Shown: positions 14,696 through 24,232 of the stretch, in pieces
Layout of the letters: the number at the start of each line of letters is the position of its first letter
Numbering within the stretch: position 1 is the stretch's first letter
Assembly: GCA_049514335.1 (NCBI GenBank)
Contig: JBEKVE010000001.1
Coordinates: 1 to 57,660, forward strand
DNA from: JBEKVE01 sp049514335
GTDB lineage: Bacteria > Actinomycetota > Acidimicrobiia > Acidimicrobiales > UBA8190
Length of the DNA: 57,660 nucleotides
Reading direction: 5' to 3'
Notes under the pieces: model-generated
Databases searched by the model: none
What the model saw: only the letters and a program-made list of their open reading frames with translations
What the model was told of the DNA's origin: nothing
Position numbers and translations under genes: made by a program

Positions 14696-16054
14696 GTGCC
14701 CGCCATGAAGCGGATGGTGGCGTTGGCCGTGGCTCTCGCCGCGCTGGTCGTCGTGCTGGCGGCGAGCGGCAACGCCCCCGTCACCGTGTCGCGCTCGGGC
14801 AACACCGACGGCGTGTTCCCCAACCGGATCGTGGTCGGCGCCCTGTCGTCGCAGACCGGCCCCCTGCCGGCCGACTTCGCCCCGGTGGTCGCCGGCGCCT
14901 CCGCCTATCTGGCCGAGCTCAACAGGTCCGGAGGGGTGAACGGCCGCACGATCGATCTGGCCGATTCCCTCGACGACTTCTCGAGCCCCTCGGAGGACGC
15001 CAGCCAGGCCCGCACCTTGGTCGACGAGGACCACGTGTTCGCGGTGGTGGCCGTGGCCACCCCCCTGTTCACCGGCGCGTCGTACCTGGCGTCGCACGAC
15101 GTGCCGACCTTCGGGCTCAACGTCAACCCCAACTCCCAGTGGGGGGCGGGACCGAGCATGTTCGGCGACACCGGCTCCTATTCCGACTTCTCGCAACCCC
15201 AGCTCCAGGCCGCCTTCCTGGCCGAGCAGAACCACGTGACCTCGGCCGCCGTGCTCGCCTACAACGTGGCCCAGTCCCAGCAGGGCTGCGAAGGGGTCGA
15301 GAACGCCTTCACCCGCTATGGCGTCCACGTTGGCTACGAGGACACGAGCATTCCCGCCCCCGCCATCGACCTCCACGCCGACGTCGACCGCATGAAGGCC
15401 GCCGGTGTCGACATGGTGGTGTCGTGCATGGACCTGGGCGGCAACGTGCTGCTGGCCCAGACCATGCAGCAGGCGGGCCTGGGCGGCGCTTTGCAGTACT
15501 GGTTCGACGGCTACGACCCCTCCACGCTGAGCCAGTTCGGGAAGTACATGCAGAACACGTACTTCTTGCTGTCGCAGGTCCCGTTCGAGGTGACCCAGCT
15601 GTACCCGGGGCGCTACCGGGGGATGGACCGCTTCGAGGCCGCGCTGCGGCGCTACGAGCCCGGAACCCCGCCGTCGGGGGCGGCGCTGGCGGGCTGGATG
15701 AGCGCCGACCTGTTCACCACGGGCCTGCGCGCCATCGGCCGTGACGTCACCCGGACCCGGCTGGTGGCCGCCATCAACCGCCTGACGAACTACACCGCCG
15801 ACGGCATCGAGCCCCCCGTCGATTGGAAGACGGCCCACAGCGCGGGGATCGGGACCACCAGGTGCAGCGCCTTCGTGAAGGTGGAGGGGGACAAGTTCGT
15901 GCCCGTGTACGGCACGGCCCCGAGCGTGTTCACCTGCTTCCCCGTCGTCAACCCGGCCGGACCCCCCATCGTGCCCGTGGCCCCGTTGCCGGCCGGCGTG
16001 CCACCGCTTGCCCCCCTGCCCGGCGCCGGACCGTCAGGGCTGGGCGACCCATGA
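14696..16054 (+). CDS. Periplasmic-type ligand-binding protein of a branched-chain-amino-acid-type ABC transporter
   Basis: A 452-residue secreted solute-binding protein of the Leu/Ile/Val (type I) class. A signal sequence with KR and a long hydrophobic run ends near residue 25 (VLAASGNA). IVVGALSSQTGPLPADF begins the first lobe, with a Gly-Gly-Val-Asn region after it, typical of the family. No lipobox cysteine is present, unlike most actinobacterial homologues, so it may be freely secreted or held by the uncleaved signal. The C-terminal 50 residues are Pro/Ala-rich and probably disordered. It has a GGGAGGG site before its GTG and overlaps the permease gene by ATGA. Its ligand is unknown. Confidence 0.85.
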   Translation: MPAMKRMVALAVALAALVVVLAASGNAPVTVSRSGNTDGVFPNRIVVGALSSQTGPLPADFAPVVAGASAYLAELNRSGGVNGRTIDLADSLDDFSSPSEDASQARTLVDEDHVFAVVAVATPLFTGASYLASHDVPTFGLNVNPNSQWGAGPSMFGDTGSYSDFSQPQLQAAFLAEQNHVTSAAVLAYNVAQSQQGCEGVENAFTRYGVHVGYEDTSIPAPAIDLHADVDRMKAAGVDMVVSCMDLGGNVLLAQTMQQAGLGGALQYWFDGYDPSTLSQFGKYMQNTYFLLSQVPFEVTQLYPGRYRGMDRFEAALRRYEPGTPPSGAALAGWMSADLFTTGLRAIGRDVTRTRLVAAINRLTNYTADGIEPPVDWKTAHSAGIGTTRCSAFVKVEGDKFVPVYGTAPSVFTCFPVVNPAGPPIVPVAPLPAGVPPLAPLPGAGPSGLGDP

Positions 16055-18027
16055 CACAGTTCCTCTCCTACGCCCTGCCCGGCATCCCCTACGGGTGCGC
16101 CTATGCCCTCATGGCCGTGGGCCTGGTCCTCACCTACCAGGCCTCCGGGGTGTTCAACCTGGCCTTCGGGGCCCAGGCGTACGTGTCGGCGCTCGTGTTC
16201 TACGTGGCCGTCCACGACCACTGGCCCAAGTGGGCCGCATTCATGGTGGCGGTGGTGGTGCTCGGCCCCGCCATCGGGCTCGTCCTCGACCGTCTGCTCT
16301 TCCGCTACACGCGCACCGCGCCGGCGCTCGTGAAGCTCGTGCCCGCCCTGGGCCTGCTCCTCGCCATTCCGAGCATCACCGAGGCCATCTTCGGATCGGC
16401 CGTGCGCAACTCGCCCCCGGCGCTGTTCCTCGGCCCCAACCACGTCTACTTCCACGTCGTGGGCCTGGGGGTGACCGGCGAGGAGCTCGCCACCACGGTG
16501 GTGACGGTGGTGGTGGTGGCCGTGCTCGTCGTCGTGTTCCGGTCGGGCACGCTCGGCCTGCGCATGCGAGCCGTGGTCGAGAGCCCCCGGCTGACGGAGC
16601 TGGACGGCATCCGCGCCGACCGGGTGAGCGCCTTCGCCTGGATGCTGTCGAGCTTCTTCGCCGGGCTGGCGGGCGTGCTGCTCGCCACCGTGTACGCCAA
16701 CCTGAGCGCCTCGAACTTCACGGCGCTGTTGGTGGCGGCCATCGCCGCCGCGGCGGTGGGGGGATTCGCCAGCCTGCCGCTGACCCTCCTCGGTGGCATC
16801 GGGCTCGGGGTGGCCCAGGAGATCATCGGGGGCTACCTGCCCTCGGGGACGATCCTGTCTTCAGGGCTGCGCCCTGCCTTCCCCTTCGTGGTGCTGGCCG
16901 TCCTCCTCGTCACGCGACGCACCTTCCGTCAGGGCGCGGCGACCACCGATCCTCTGGCGGCGTGCGACCCGCCGCCGCGTTCGCTGCGACCGCCGCGGCG
17001 CATGACCGAGGTGGCGCTCGGATCGCGGGCCTTCGGCGGCCTGGTGGCGGCGGTGTTCGTCGTCACCGCCCTGGCGCTCGTCCCCGGCAACTGGGAGTTC
17101 ACCCTCACCCAGGGGCTGGTGCTCGCCGTCGTGTTCTTGTCGATCACCGTGCTCACCGGGATGAGCGGGCAGATCTCGCTGTGCCAGGCCGTGTTCGTCG
17201 GCGCCGGAGCGTTCACCGCCGGACAGCTGGCCGCCCACTTCGACGTGCCGGTGCTGGTGGGAACGGTGGCGGGAGGCCTGCTGGCGGCGGCAGCGGGCGC
17301 CGTGGTGGCGCTCCCGACACTGCGCCTGGCGGGCATCACGCTGGCCTTGCTCACCTTGTCCTTCGCCCTGGTGGCGGACAACGTCCTGTTCGTCTACCCC
17401 TGGGCCGGCAACGGGGCGAGCGGCGTGGTCGTCCCCCGGCCCACCCTCTTCGGCGCCGGCCTGGCTGGCAACGGCGCCTTCTTCGGGCTCACCGTGGTGG
17501 TCCTGGCGATCACCGCCGGCATCGTCCTGCTCGTGCAGCGGGGGAGCACGGGCGAGCAGTTCGCCGCCTTCCGCGGTTCGGAGATCGGCGCCCGCTCCAT
17601 CGGCATCGACGTGCGCCGCCTGCGCGTCACGGCCTTCGCACTGTCCGCCGGTCTGGCCGGCGTCGGCGGCGCGCTGTACGGGTCGCTGCAGCAGTCGGTG
17701 TCCCCCGACGACTTCAACTACCAGTTCTCGTTGCTGTTCGTGGTGGTGGTGGCGACCGTCGGCGTCTACTCGGTGGCCGGAGCCATCGAGGCCGGCGTGG
17801 CGTACACCGTGCTCCAGCAGGCCGTCAACAACCTGCCCAGCCGGTACGGCTCGCTGCTGGCGCTCGTGTTCGGTCTGGCCGCGCTGAGCTACGTGCGCCA
17901 TCCCGAGGGCGTGGTGGCCTTCGGCAAGGGATGGGTTCTCGACCGCGCCGAGGAGTTCGCCCACTTCCTGCGCCGCCACGACGAGCCGGCGCCCGATGCG
18001 CTGCCCTCGCCGGGCGGGGGTTCCTGA
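16051..18027 (+). CDS. Fused LivH-LivM permease of the ABC importer
   Basis: A 658-residue membrane protein that joins both permease subunits of a branched-chain-amino-acid-type importer. The N-terminal LivH half (to about residue 300) has the IPYGCAYALMAVGLVLTYQASGVFNLAFGAQA start and GLRMRAVVESPRLTELDGI coupling loop. A polar linker near 300-325 leads to the LivM half, with LTGMSGQISLCQAVFVGAGAFTAG near residue 370 and FRGSEIGARSIGIDVRRLRV as its coupling loop. Such fusions occur in Actinobacteria. It overlaps the binding protein gene and is followed 3 bases later by the first ATPase. Confidence 0.92.
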   Translation: MTQFLSYALPGIPYGCAYALMAVGLVLTYQASGVFNLAFGAQAYVSALVFYVAVHDHWPKWAAFMVAVVVLGPAIGLVLDRLLFRYTRTAPALVKLVPALGLLLAIPSITEAIFGSAVRNSPPALFLGPNHVYFHVVGLGVTGEELATTVVTVVVVAVLVVVFRSGTLGLRMRAVVESPRLTELDGIRADRVSAFAWMLSSFFAGLAGVLLATVYANLSASNFTALLVAAIAAAAVGGFASLPLTLLGGIGLGVAQEIIGGYLPSGTILSSGLRPAFPFVVLAVLLVTRRTFRQGAATTDPLAACDPPPRSLRPPRRMTEVALGSRAFGGLVAAVFVVTALALVPGNWEFTLTQGLVLAVVFLSITVLTGMSGQISLCQAVFVGAGAFTAGQLAAHFDVPVLVGTVAGGLLAAAAGAVVALPTLRLAGITLALLTLSFALVADNVLFVYPWAGNGASGVVVPRPTLFGAGLAGNGAFFGLTVVVLAITAGIVLLVQRGSTGEQFAAFRGSEIGARSIGIDVRRLRVTAFALSAGLAGVGGALYGSLQQSVSPDDFNYQFSLLFVVVVATVGVYSVAGAIEAGVAYTVLQQAVNNLPSRYGSLLALVFGLAALSYVRHPEGVVAFGKGWVLDRAEEFAHFLRRHDEPAPDALPSPGGGS

Positions 18028-18030
18028 GCC

Positions 18031-18798
18031 GTGGCTCTGCTCGAGGTGGAGGGCATGAGCAAGCGCTTCGGCGGCATCGAGGCGCTGTCCTCGCTGTCGC
18101 TGGCGGTGGACGAGTCCGAGGCGGTGGGCGTGATCGGGCCCAACGGCGCGGGGAAGACCACGCTGTTCGACTGCGTGTTCGGCCTGCTGCGCCCCGACAC
18201 GGGGAGCATCACCTTCGACGGTGTGCGCATCGACCGCGCCCCGACGTTCCGCCGCGCCCGCCTCGGGATGGGCCGCACCTTCCAGCGCCTGGAGCTGTTC
18301 ACGGGGATGACGCCCCGCCAGCACGTGTTCGTCACCCAGAGCACCCTGGCCGGACGCAGCCACCTGTGGAAGGACCTGGCGGGGGCGGGCAGCCCCACGA
18401 CCGAGGACCGGCGCCAGGCCGACGAGGTGCTCGAGCTGGTGGGGCTGACCGACGTGGCCGACGTACCGGTGGAGGCGCTCGGCCTGGCCACGGGCCGACT
18501 GGTGGAGCTGGCCCGGGCTCTCGCCGCCCGGCCCCGTCTGCTGCTCTTGGACGAGCCCTCGTCGGGCCTCGAGGGGGGCGAGACCTCGGCCGTGGTCGCC
18601 ATCCTCGCGCGCGTCCGCAGCGAACGGCGCACCGCCATCGTGCTGGTGGAGCACGACGTCGACATGGTGTCCGAGGTGGCGCAGCGCCTGGTGGTGCTCG
18701 ACTTCGGCCGGCTCATCGCCGACGGGCCCGTGGACCAGGTGCTCGCCGACGCCGGGGTGCGACGCGCCTATCTGGGTGAAGGCAAGGCCGACACATGA
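18031..18798 (+). CDS. LivG-type ATPase of the ABC importer
   Basis: A 255-residue ABC ATPase. Walker A is GPNGAGKTT near residue 35 and Walker B is RLLLLDEPSSGLE near residue 170, followed by the VEHDVDMV switch. The signature, normally LSGGQ, reads GLATGRLVELARAL, so the first Leu-Ser is Gly-Leu and Gln is absent; some actinobacterial LivG proteins share such a change. It is probably one of the two ATPases of this importer, with the other next door. GTG start, and it ends by overlapping the next ATG (ATGA). Confidence 0.88.
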   Translation: MALLEVEGMSKRFGGIEALSSLSLAVDESEAVGVIGPNGAGKTTLFDCVFGLLRPDTGSITFDGVRIDRAPTFRRARLGMGRTFQRLELFTGMTPRQHVFVTQSTLAGRSHLWKDLAGAGSPTTEDRRQADEVLELVGLTDVADVPVEALGLATGRLVELARALAARPRLLLLDEPSSGLEGGETSAVVAILARVRSERRTAIVLVEHDVDMVSEVAQRLVVLDFGRLIADGPVDQVLADAGVRRAYLGEGKADT

Positions 18799-19577
18799 GC
18801 GCGCCGGCACCCGCCCCCCTGCTCGAGGTGCGCGACGTGGATGCCGCCTACGGCCCCTACCGGGCGCTGTTCGGTGTGTCGTTCACCGTGGCCGAGCGCA
18901 GCGCTCTGGCGCTCGTGGGGTCGAACGGTGCCGGGAAGTCCACAGTGGCACGCGTGGTGTCGGGCCTCGTGCGCGCCACGAGCGGCTCGGTGCGCTTCGC
19001 CGGGGAGGACATCACGGGCGCGCCGGCCTGGCGCATCGCCCGTATGGGCATGGCCCACGCTCCCGAGGGGCGCGCCGTCTTCGCCTCGCTCACGGTGGAG
19101 GAGAACCTGGTGCTGGCGTTTCGCGCCGCGCTCGGGCGCCGCGGTCAGGGCGCCGCGCTCGAGCGCGCCTTCGCCGCCTTCCCGCGCCTCGGGGAGCGGC
19201 GCCGTCAGATGGCGGGAACCCTGTCCGGGGGCGAGCAGCGCATGCTGGCGCTGGCCAAGGTCCTCGCCCTGCCCCAGCGCCTCCTGGTGGTGGACGAGCT
19301 GTCGCTCGGCCTGGCGCCGGTGGTGGTGGACGAGGTGTTCGCCGCGCTGGCCACGATCCTGAAGGCGGGCACGGCCCTGCTCGTGGTGGAGCAGCACGTC
19401 GACCGGGCCCTCGCCCTGGCGGACCAGGTGGTGGTCCTGGCCAAGGGGCGCGTCGTGAAGAAGGGATCGGTGGCGGAGGTGGGTGAGGCCGTGGCCGGGC
19501 TCCTGCCCACCCGGGCGTCGTCGCTCAGCACCCATGCGACGGGCCCGAAGCCGGACCAGGACCACGGCGCGACCTGA
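18795..19577 (+). CDS. LivF-type ATPase of the ABC importer
   Basis: A 260-residue ABC ATPase. Walker A SNGAGKSTVAR lies near residue 40 and the signature GTLSGGEQRMLALAKVL near residue 140 is standard, followed by Walker B RLLVVDELSLGLAP and the VVEQHVDRAL switch. ARMGMAHAPEGRAVFASLTV is the LivF hallmark. It pairs with the LivG-type protein upstream and ends the importer operon. The tail of about 30 residues is polar. The gene converges on the lipoprotein gene, with a perfect hairpin between them. Confidence 0.92.
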   Translation: MSAPAPAPLLEVRDVDAAYGPYRALFGVSFTVAERSALALVGSNGAGKSTVARVVSGLVRATSGSVRFAGEDITGAPAWRIARMGMAHAPEGRAVFASLTVEENLVLAFRAALGRRGQGAALERAFAAFPRLGERRRQMAGTLSGGEQRMLALAKVLALPQRLLVVDELSLGLAPVVVDEVFAALATILKAGTALLVVEQHVDRALALADQVVVLAKGRVVKKGSVAEVGEAVAGLLPTRASSLSTHATGPKPDQDHGAT

Positions 19578-19600
19578 GCTGACGCCGGTGAACGGTGATC

Positions 19601-19638
19601 CCTGCGGTCCCGCTGCGGCGTGCAGGCGGGACCGCAGG
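19601..19638. terminator. Bidirectional hairpin between convergent genes
   Basis: CCTGCGGTCCCGC at 19601-19613 and its exact reverse complement at 19626-19638 form a perfect 13-bp stem with a 12-base loop. It lies between the importer operon and the lipoprotein gene, which converge, so it can end both transcripts. No T-run follows. Confidence 0.7.
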
Positions 19639-19646
19639 CACCGCGA

Positions 19647-20204
19647 TCAGCAGCCGGGAGGGCTCCCGGACTTACCGGCTGCCTGGTAGAAGAGGCCGAG
19701 CAGGCCGCAGATGGTGGCCTTGGCCACCAGCCACTTGCCGTTCACGTACACGGCGTAGCCCTGCGAGTTGGGCAGGATGGCCGTGCCCGTGGGCCCGTCG
19801 ATGTCGTACACGACCTTGGCGCAGGGGGAGGGCACCGACGCCTTGGTGCATGCCGAGCTGGACAGGATCTTGTAGCTGTCGAGCTTGGCCCCCGCCGACG
19901 ACTTGGCCAGCGACGAGTTGAGTGCCTGCTGGAACGCCGGCTTGACCTGCTGCCCGTCCTGGATCGCCGCGATCTTGGGCGTGATCGTCGGGGTCGCCAG
20001 GTTGAACACCGTCTTGAAGGCGGAGTTGATGTCGGCCTGGGCGGTGGCCTTGTTGTACGTGGAGCCGCCACTGCTCGAGCCGCACGCCGCCGCTCCCACC
20101 ATGAGCGCCGCAACGACGGCGGTGACCACGAGGCGCGGCGACCGCCTGCGTGTCGAGCCCAGCCGCCCCTGGCCCCTGTCGCTCCCATGCCGTCGGTGCA
20201 TCAT
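19647..20204 (-). CDS. Putative secreted lipoprotein, unknown function
   Basis: A 185-residue protein. RRRSPRLVVTAVVAALMVGAAAC forms a typical signal with a lipobox-like AAAC, followed by a flexible GSSSGGS linker. The mature part has SKYNKATAQADI-like helix then a cystatin/NTF2-like alternation of strands: DSYKILSSSAC, VVYDIDGPTGTAIL and YAVYVNGKWLVAKATICGLL. Two further cysteine pairs may form disulfides. The sequence looks like a small domain often found in lipoproteins of Actinobacteria, but I do not recognise a family. AGGA lies upstream of the ATG. Confidence 0.75.
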   Translation of the reverse strand: MMHRRHGSDRGQGRLGSTRRRSPRLVVTAVVAALMVGAAACGSSSGGSTYNKATAQADINSAFKTVFNLATPTITPKIAAIQDGQQVKPAFQQALNSSLAKSSAGAKLDSYKILSSSACTKASVPSPCAKVVYDIDGPTGTAILPNSQGYAVYVNGKWLVAKATICGLLGLFYQAAGKSGSPPGC

Positions 20205-20226
20205 CGGTACGTCCTCCCTGTCAGGG

Positions 20227-21156
20227 TCATCGTGGTTCCCCGTTTGGCTGCCAGAGGTTATCCGTATCGCCGCCGCCGTACCTGACATCCTCGTCAGGGA
20301 CCGCACCCCGCGGCCCGGGGTCCGCCGCCCCGGCCACGGCTTCGGCCACGTCGGCCTCCGAGGGCGTGATCCCGAACACCCCCGGGGGGACCAGTCGCAA
20401 CACCCCGGGGGCCGCCGCCTGGAGCACTCCCACCGCCCGGTACCAGGGGGGGACGACGACCTCGAGGCGCCCCTGCTCCACCGCCTCCATGACGGCGCGC
20501 ACCACCCGCCGCAGGGGGACGGCGCGGGGCCACGAGCGCTGGTAGTCGGCGTTGGTGCGGTCGCCCCCCACCGTGTCGACCGGACCGGGATCCACGAGCG
20601 ACACCCCCACGCCGGTGCCACCGAGCTCGAGGGCGAGGGCGAGGCTGAACCCCACCAGCGCGAACTTGGTGGCCGAGTAGGCGGCCTCCCCGGGGGCGGC
20701 GAAGCGCCCCGCCACCGAGGCCATGGTGACGATGTGGCCGCGCCCGCGCTCGAGCATCCCGGGGAGCAGGAACTTGGTGGCGTACACCGTCCCCAGGTAG
20801 TTGACGGCCATCACCCGCTCGAAGGCCTCCACCGGCACGTCGGTGACGGTGCCGGCCGAGCCGAGGCCGGCGTTGTTGACGAGGATGTCCACCGCACCGA
20901 GGGTCTCGGTGAGCTCGGCCAGCGCCGCCTCGATCGAGGCGCGGTCGGCCACGTCGGCCACCGCCACGGCTCCGGCGGCGCGACCGCCCAGGGCGGCCAG
21001 GGTGTGGTCGAGCTCGTCACGGTGACGGGCGATGAGCCCCACCGTGGCGCCGCGTGCCACCGCATCCTCCGCCACGGCGCGGCCGATGCCCTTGGATCCG
21101 CCGGTCACCACGACCACCGACCCCCGCCATGCCGTCGCCCATCGCGTCCCGCCCAC
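20227..21156 (-). CDS. Short-chain dehydrogenase/reductase (SDR)
   Basis: A 309-residue SDR. The dinucleotide-binding motif TGGSKGIGRAVAED is at the N-terminus, NNAG follows near residue 90, and the catalytic Ser, Tyr and Lys are in SVAGRFAAPGEAAYSATKFA. The C-terminus (beyond about residue 250) is Pro/Gly-rich and longer than usual. The GTG at 21156 was chosen over one at 21180, because it lies 7 bases after a TACCGT box, fitting a leaderless mRNA. It is transcribed away from the methyltransferase gene and reduces or oxidises an unknown substrate. Confidence 0.88.
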   Translation of the reverse strand: MGGTRWATAWRGSVVVVTGGSKGIGRAVAEDAVARGATVGLIARHRDELDHTLAALGGRAAGAVAVADVADRASIEAALAELTETLGAVDILVNNAGLGSAGTVTDVPVEAFERVMAVNYLGTVYATKFLLPGMLERGRGHIVTMASVAGRFAAPGEAAYSATKFALVGFSLALALELGGTGVGVSLVDPGPVDTVGGDRTNADYQRSWPRAVPLRRVVRAVMEAVEQGRLEVVVPPWYRAVGVLQAAAPGVLRLVPPGVFGITPSEADVAEAVAGAADPGPRGAVPDEDVRYGGGDTDNLWQPNGEPR

Positions 21157-21163
21157 GACGCTC

Positions 21164-21169
21164 ACGGTA
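21164..21169 (-). promoter_or_regulatory. -10-like TACCGT, 7 bases before the SDR start
   Basis: TACCGT on the minus strand is separated from the GTG at 21156 by 7 bases. The same hexamer and spacing is seen before smpB. A Shine-Dalgarno is absent. Confidence 0.4.
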
Positions 21170-21284
21170 CCGAGCGCCACGGGGCGTCGCGTGCCGCGGC
21201 GCTACCATGCGCGTGCGCCGGGCCCGGCGCCACGCACGTCCGGCTGTCGGGCCCGCCGGTGCCGGTCGGTGGAAGGGGCAGAGG

Positions 21285-22643
21285 TTGGCAAGCACGAGCA
21301 CGAGGCCCGACGACGTGATCGACGCCCGGGTGCTGGCCGCGGCGTCGAGCGTCGAGCAGCTCGCCGCCCGGGCCGACGAGCTCGTGCGGTCGATGGAGGA
21401 CCCCACGGCCCTTCTGGCCAAGCCCTGCTCCACCCTGCGCGAGGCACCCGACGTGCTCAGTTGCTTCGGCATGCTGCTCGGCGCCCTCGCCCCGCTGCCG
21501 GGCATGACCGTGCTCGACTTCGGCGCCGGGAGCTGCTGGACCACCCACTTCATGACCCAGCTCGGGTGCCGGGTGGTGGCCATGGACGTGTCCGCCGCCA
21601 TGCTCGACCTGGGCCGGCGCCGCTTCGCCCAGCAGCCCGTGTTCGGCGAACGTCCCGCCCCGCAATTCTCGCTCTTCGACGGGCACACCATGCAGCTCCC
21701 CGACGACAGCATCGACCGGATCATGTGCTTCGACGCCCTGCACCACGTGCCCAACGTGGCCGAGGTGCTGAAGGAGATGGCCCGCGTGCTGCGCCCCGGT
21801 GGTGTGGCCGGCTTCTCCGAGCCCGGTCCCCACCACTCACGCCATCCGCAGTCCCAGCACGAGATGCGTCGCTACGGCGTCCCCGAGTTCGACCTCGTTC
21901 TCGAGGACGTGTGGCGCTGGGCCCGGGGGAGCGGCTTCGACCGTCTGTCGGTGGGGGTGTTCAACCCCGCCCCGCAGTGGGTGGACCCCGCGCAGTTCGC
22001 CGCCTTCCTCTCCGGCGGGCCGGGCCCGGGGGCGGGCGACGCAGCGGGCGGCGCTGTCCCGCTGTCTGGAGCGGGCGCCGTGGCCGTGGCGCTGCGGCGA
22101 CGCCTGCGTGGCGCCCGCCTGCTCGTTGCGGAGCTTCTTCACCCCGCCGCCGCCCGCGCCGGCTACCGCCACCTGGCCCATGTGCGGGGCACCCTCGGCA
22201 ATCGCCGCATGTTCCTGCTGCACAAGGCCGGCACCGAGGTCACCGACAGCCGGGAGGTGTCGGGGCTGGCGGCCGATCTGTCCCTCGACGGTGTCGAGAT
22301 CGAGCGCGGCGACGGCGTCACCACCGTGCGCGGCACGTGCCACATCCGCAACACCGGGAGCAACCGCTGGCTGGCGTCGTCGGCCGGGCAGGGGGCCGTG
22401 CTCCTCGGCCTGCGGCTCGGGCAGGGCTCGCATCCTGCCGCCGACCACGGCCGGGTGGCGCTTCCCGGTGACGCGCGTGTGGAGCCGGGTGCCTCGCTCC
22501 AGGTTGCCTTCAGCACCGAGGTGCCCACCCCCGGCCCGGGGGACGAGCCGCTGCGCCTCGAGCTCGACCTCGTGTCCGAGGGCATCATCTGGTTCGCCGA
22601 GGTGAGCGGGCACCCGGTGGAGATCCCCGTCCCACCGGCGTGA
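21285..22643 (+). CDS. Class I SAM methyltransferase with C-terminal beta-sandwich domain
   Basis: A 452-residue protein. The first 200 residues are a class I methyltransferase: GMTVLDFGAGSCWTTHFM binds SAM, VVAMDVSAAMLDL holds the acidic loop, and MCFDALHHVPNVAEVLKEMARVLRPGGV is the late strand. The last 120 residues carry IRNTGSNRWLASS, LRLGQGSHPA and EGIIWFAE, the pattern of an Ig-like beta domain often fused to sugar-modifying enzymes. The role may be modification of a cell-surface glycan or lipid. I chose TTG at 21285 (GGAAGG 8 bases upstream). ATG 21207 is the alternative, but it overlaps a TACCAT -10-like box. Confidence 0.75.
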   Translation: MASTSTRPDDVIDARVLAAASSVEQLAARADELVRSMEDPTALLAKPCSTLREAPDVLSCFGMLLGALAPLPGMTVLDFGAGSCWTTHFMTQLGCRVVAMDVSAAMLDLGRRRFAQQPVFGERPAPQFSLFDGHTMQLPDDSIDRIMCFDALHHVPNVAEVLKEMARVLRPGGVAGFSEPGPHHSRHPQSQHEMRRYGVPEFDLVLEDVWRWARGSGFDRLSVGVFNPAPQWVDPAQFAAFLSGGPGPGAGDAAGGAVPLSGAGAVAVALRRRLRGARLLVAELLHPAAARAGYRHLAHVRGTLGNRRMFLLHKAGTEVTDSREVSGLAADLSLDGVEIERGDGVTTVRGTCHIRNTGSNRWLASSAGQGAVLLGLRLGQGSHPAADHGRVALPGDARVEPGASLQVAFSTEVPTPGPGDEPLRLELDLVSEGIIWFAEVSGHPVEIPVPPA

Positions 22644-22726
22644 GCGGGGCGGGCACGGCCCGACGGAGCGTTTGCCGGGCCTCGCCGGGGCAACGCGGAT
22701 GTCGTGCCGGGACCCGCCCCCCCGGA

Positions 22727-23632
<906 letters not shown>

Positions 23633-23821
23633 CAGGTGTCCTCCCTGGTTCTGCGTGTCGCGCTGTGGTGGGTGTGCGAGCCCGTTCCGGCGCCGCTGCG
23701 GCCGGGTCCCGCGCCACGTTGACGCCGGATCGGGAACCCGGGCAGCATGGCCGATGGCGCTCGCCAGGGTCAACACGGCCGGGCGGTCCCACACGGTCAG
23801 CGAGCACAGCGAGGCACCCAC

Positions 23822-24232
23822 ATGGCGTCCACCCGGTTCGACCTCCCCACGCCGGACGACTTCACCCAGCCCTGGTGGGATGCCGTGGCCGAGGGCCGGC
23901 TGCTCATCTCGCGCTGCGCCACCTGTGGCGAAGCGCACTACTACCCCCGTCCCTTCTGTCCCCTGTGCGGGGCCGACACCGTGAGCTGGGAGGAGGCGAG
24001 CGGCGACGCCATCCTCTACACCTGGTCCGTGGTGCACCAGAACGACCTGCCCCCCTTCAACGAGCGGGTGCCCTACGTGGCGGCGGTGGTGGACCTGGCC
24101 GAGGGGCCACGCATGATGACCAACGTGGTGGACTGCGCCTTCGACGACCTGCAGGTGGGCATGGCGCTGCGGGTGGGATTCGCCGACATCGGTGACGGGT
24201 TCCACGTGCCGGTGTTCCGCCCCGCCGGGTGA
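23822..24232 (+). CDS. DUF35 OB-fold acyl-CoA-associated protein with zinc ribbon
   Basis: A 136-residue protein. The N-terminus has FTQPWWDAVAEGRLLISRC, and a zinc ribbon follows, with CATC and CPLC about 13 residues apart. Then comes an OB fold with YTWSVVHQ and VPYVAAVVDL. Such proteins pair with thiolase-like enzymes, or act alone as acyl-CoA-binding helpers. No thiolase gene is next to it here. It overlaps the following SDR gene through GTGA, so the two are probably co-translated, which suggests a shared acyl-CoA pathway. Confidence 0.88.
   Translation: MASTRFDLPTPDDFTQPWWDAVAEGRLLISRCATCGEAHYYPRPFCPLCGADTVSWEEASGDAILYTWSVVHQNDLPPFNERVPYVAAVVDLAEGPRMMTNVVDCAFDDLQVGMALRVGFADIGDGFHVPVFRPAG

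Noticed and set aside
16008..18779. A 923-residue plus frame across the transporter genes
   Set aside because: It is an out-of-frame reading with Arg/Gly/Pro-rich composition; the LivHM fusion in the other frame has clear motifs.
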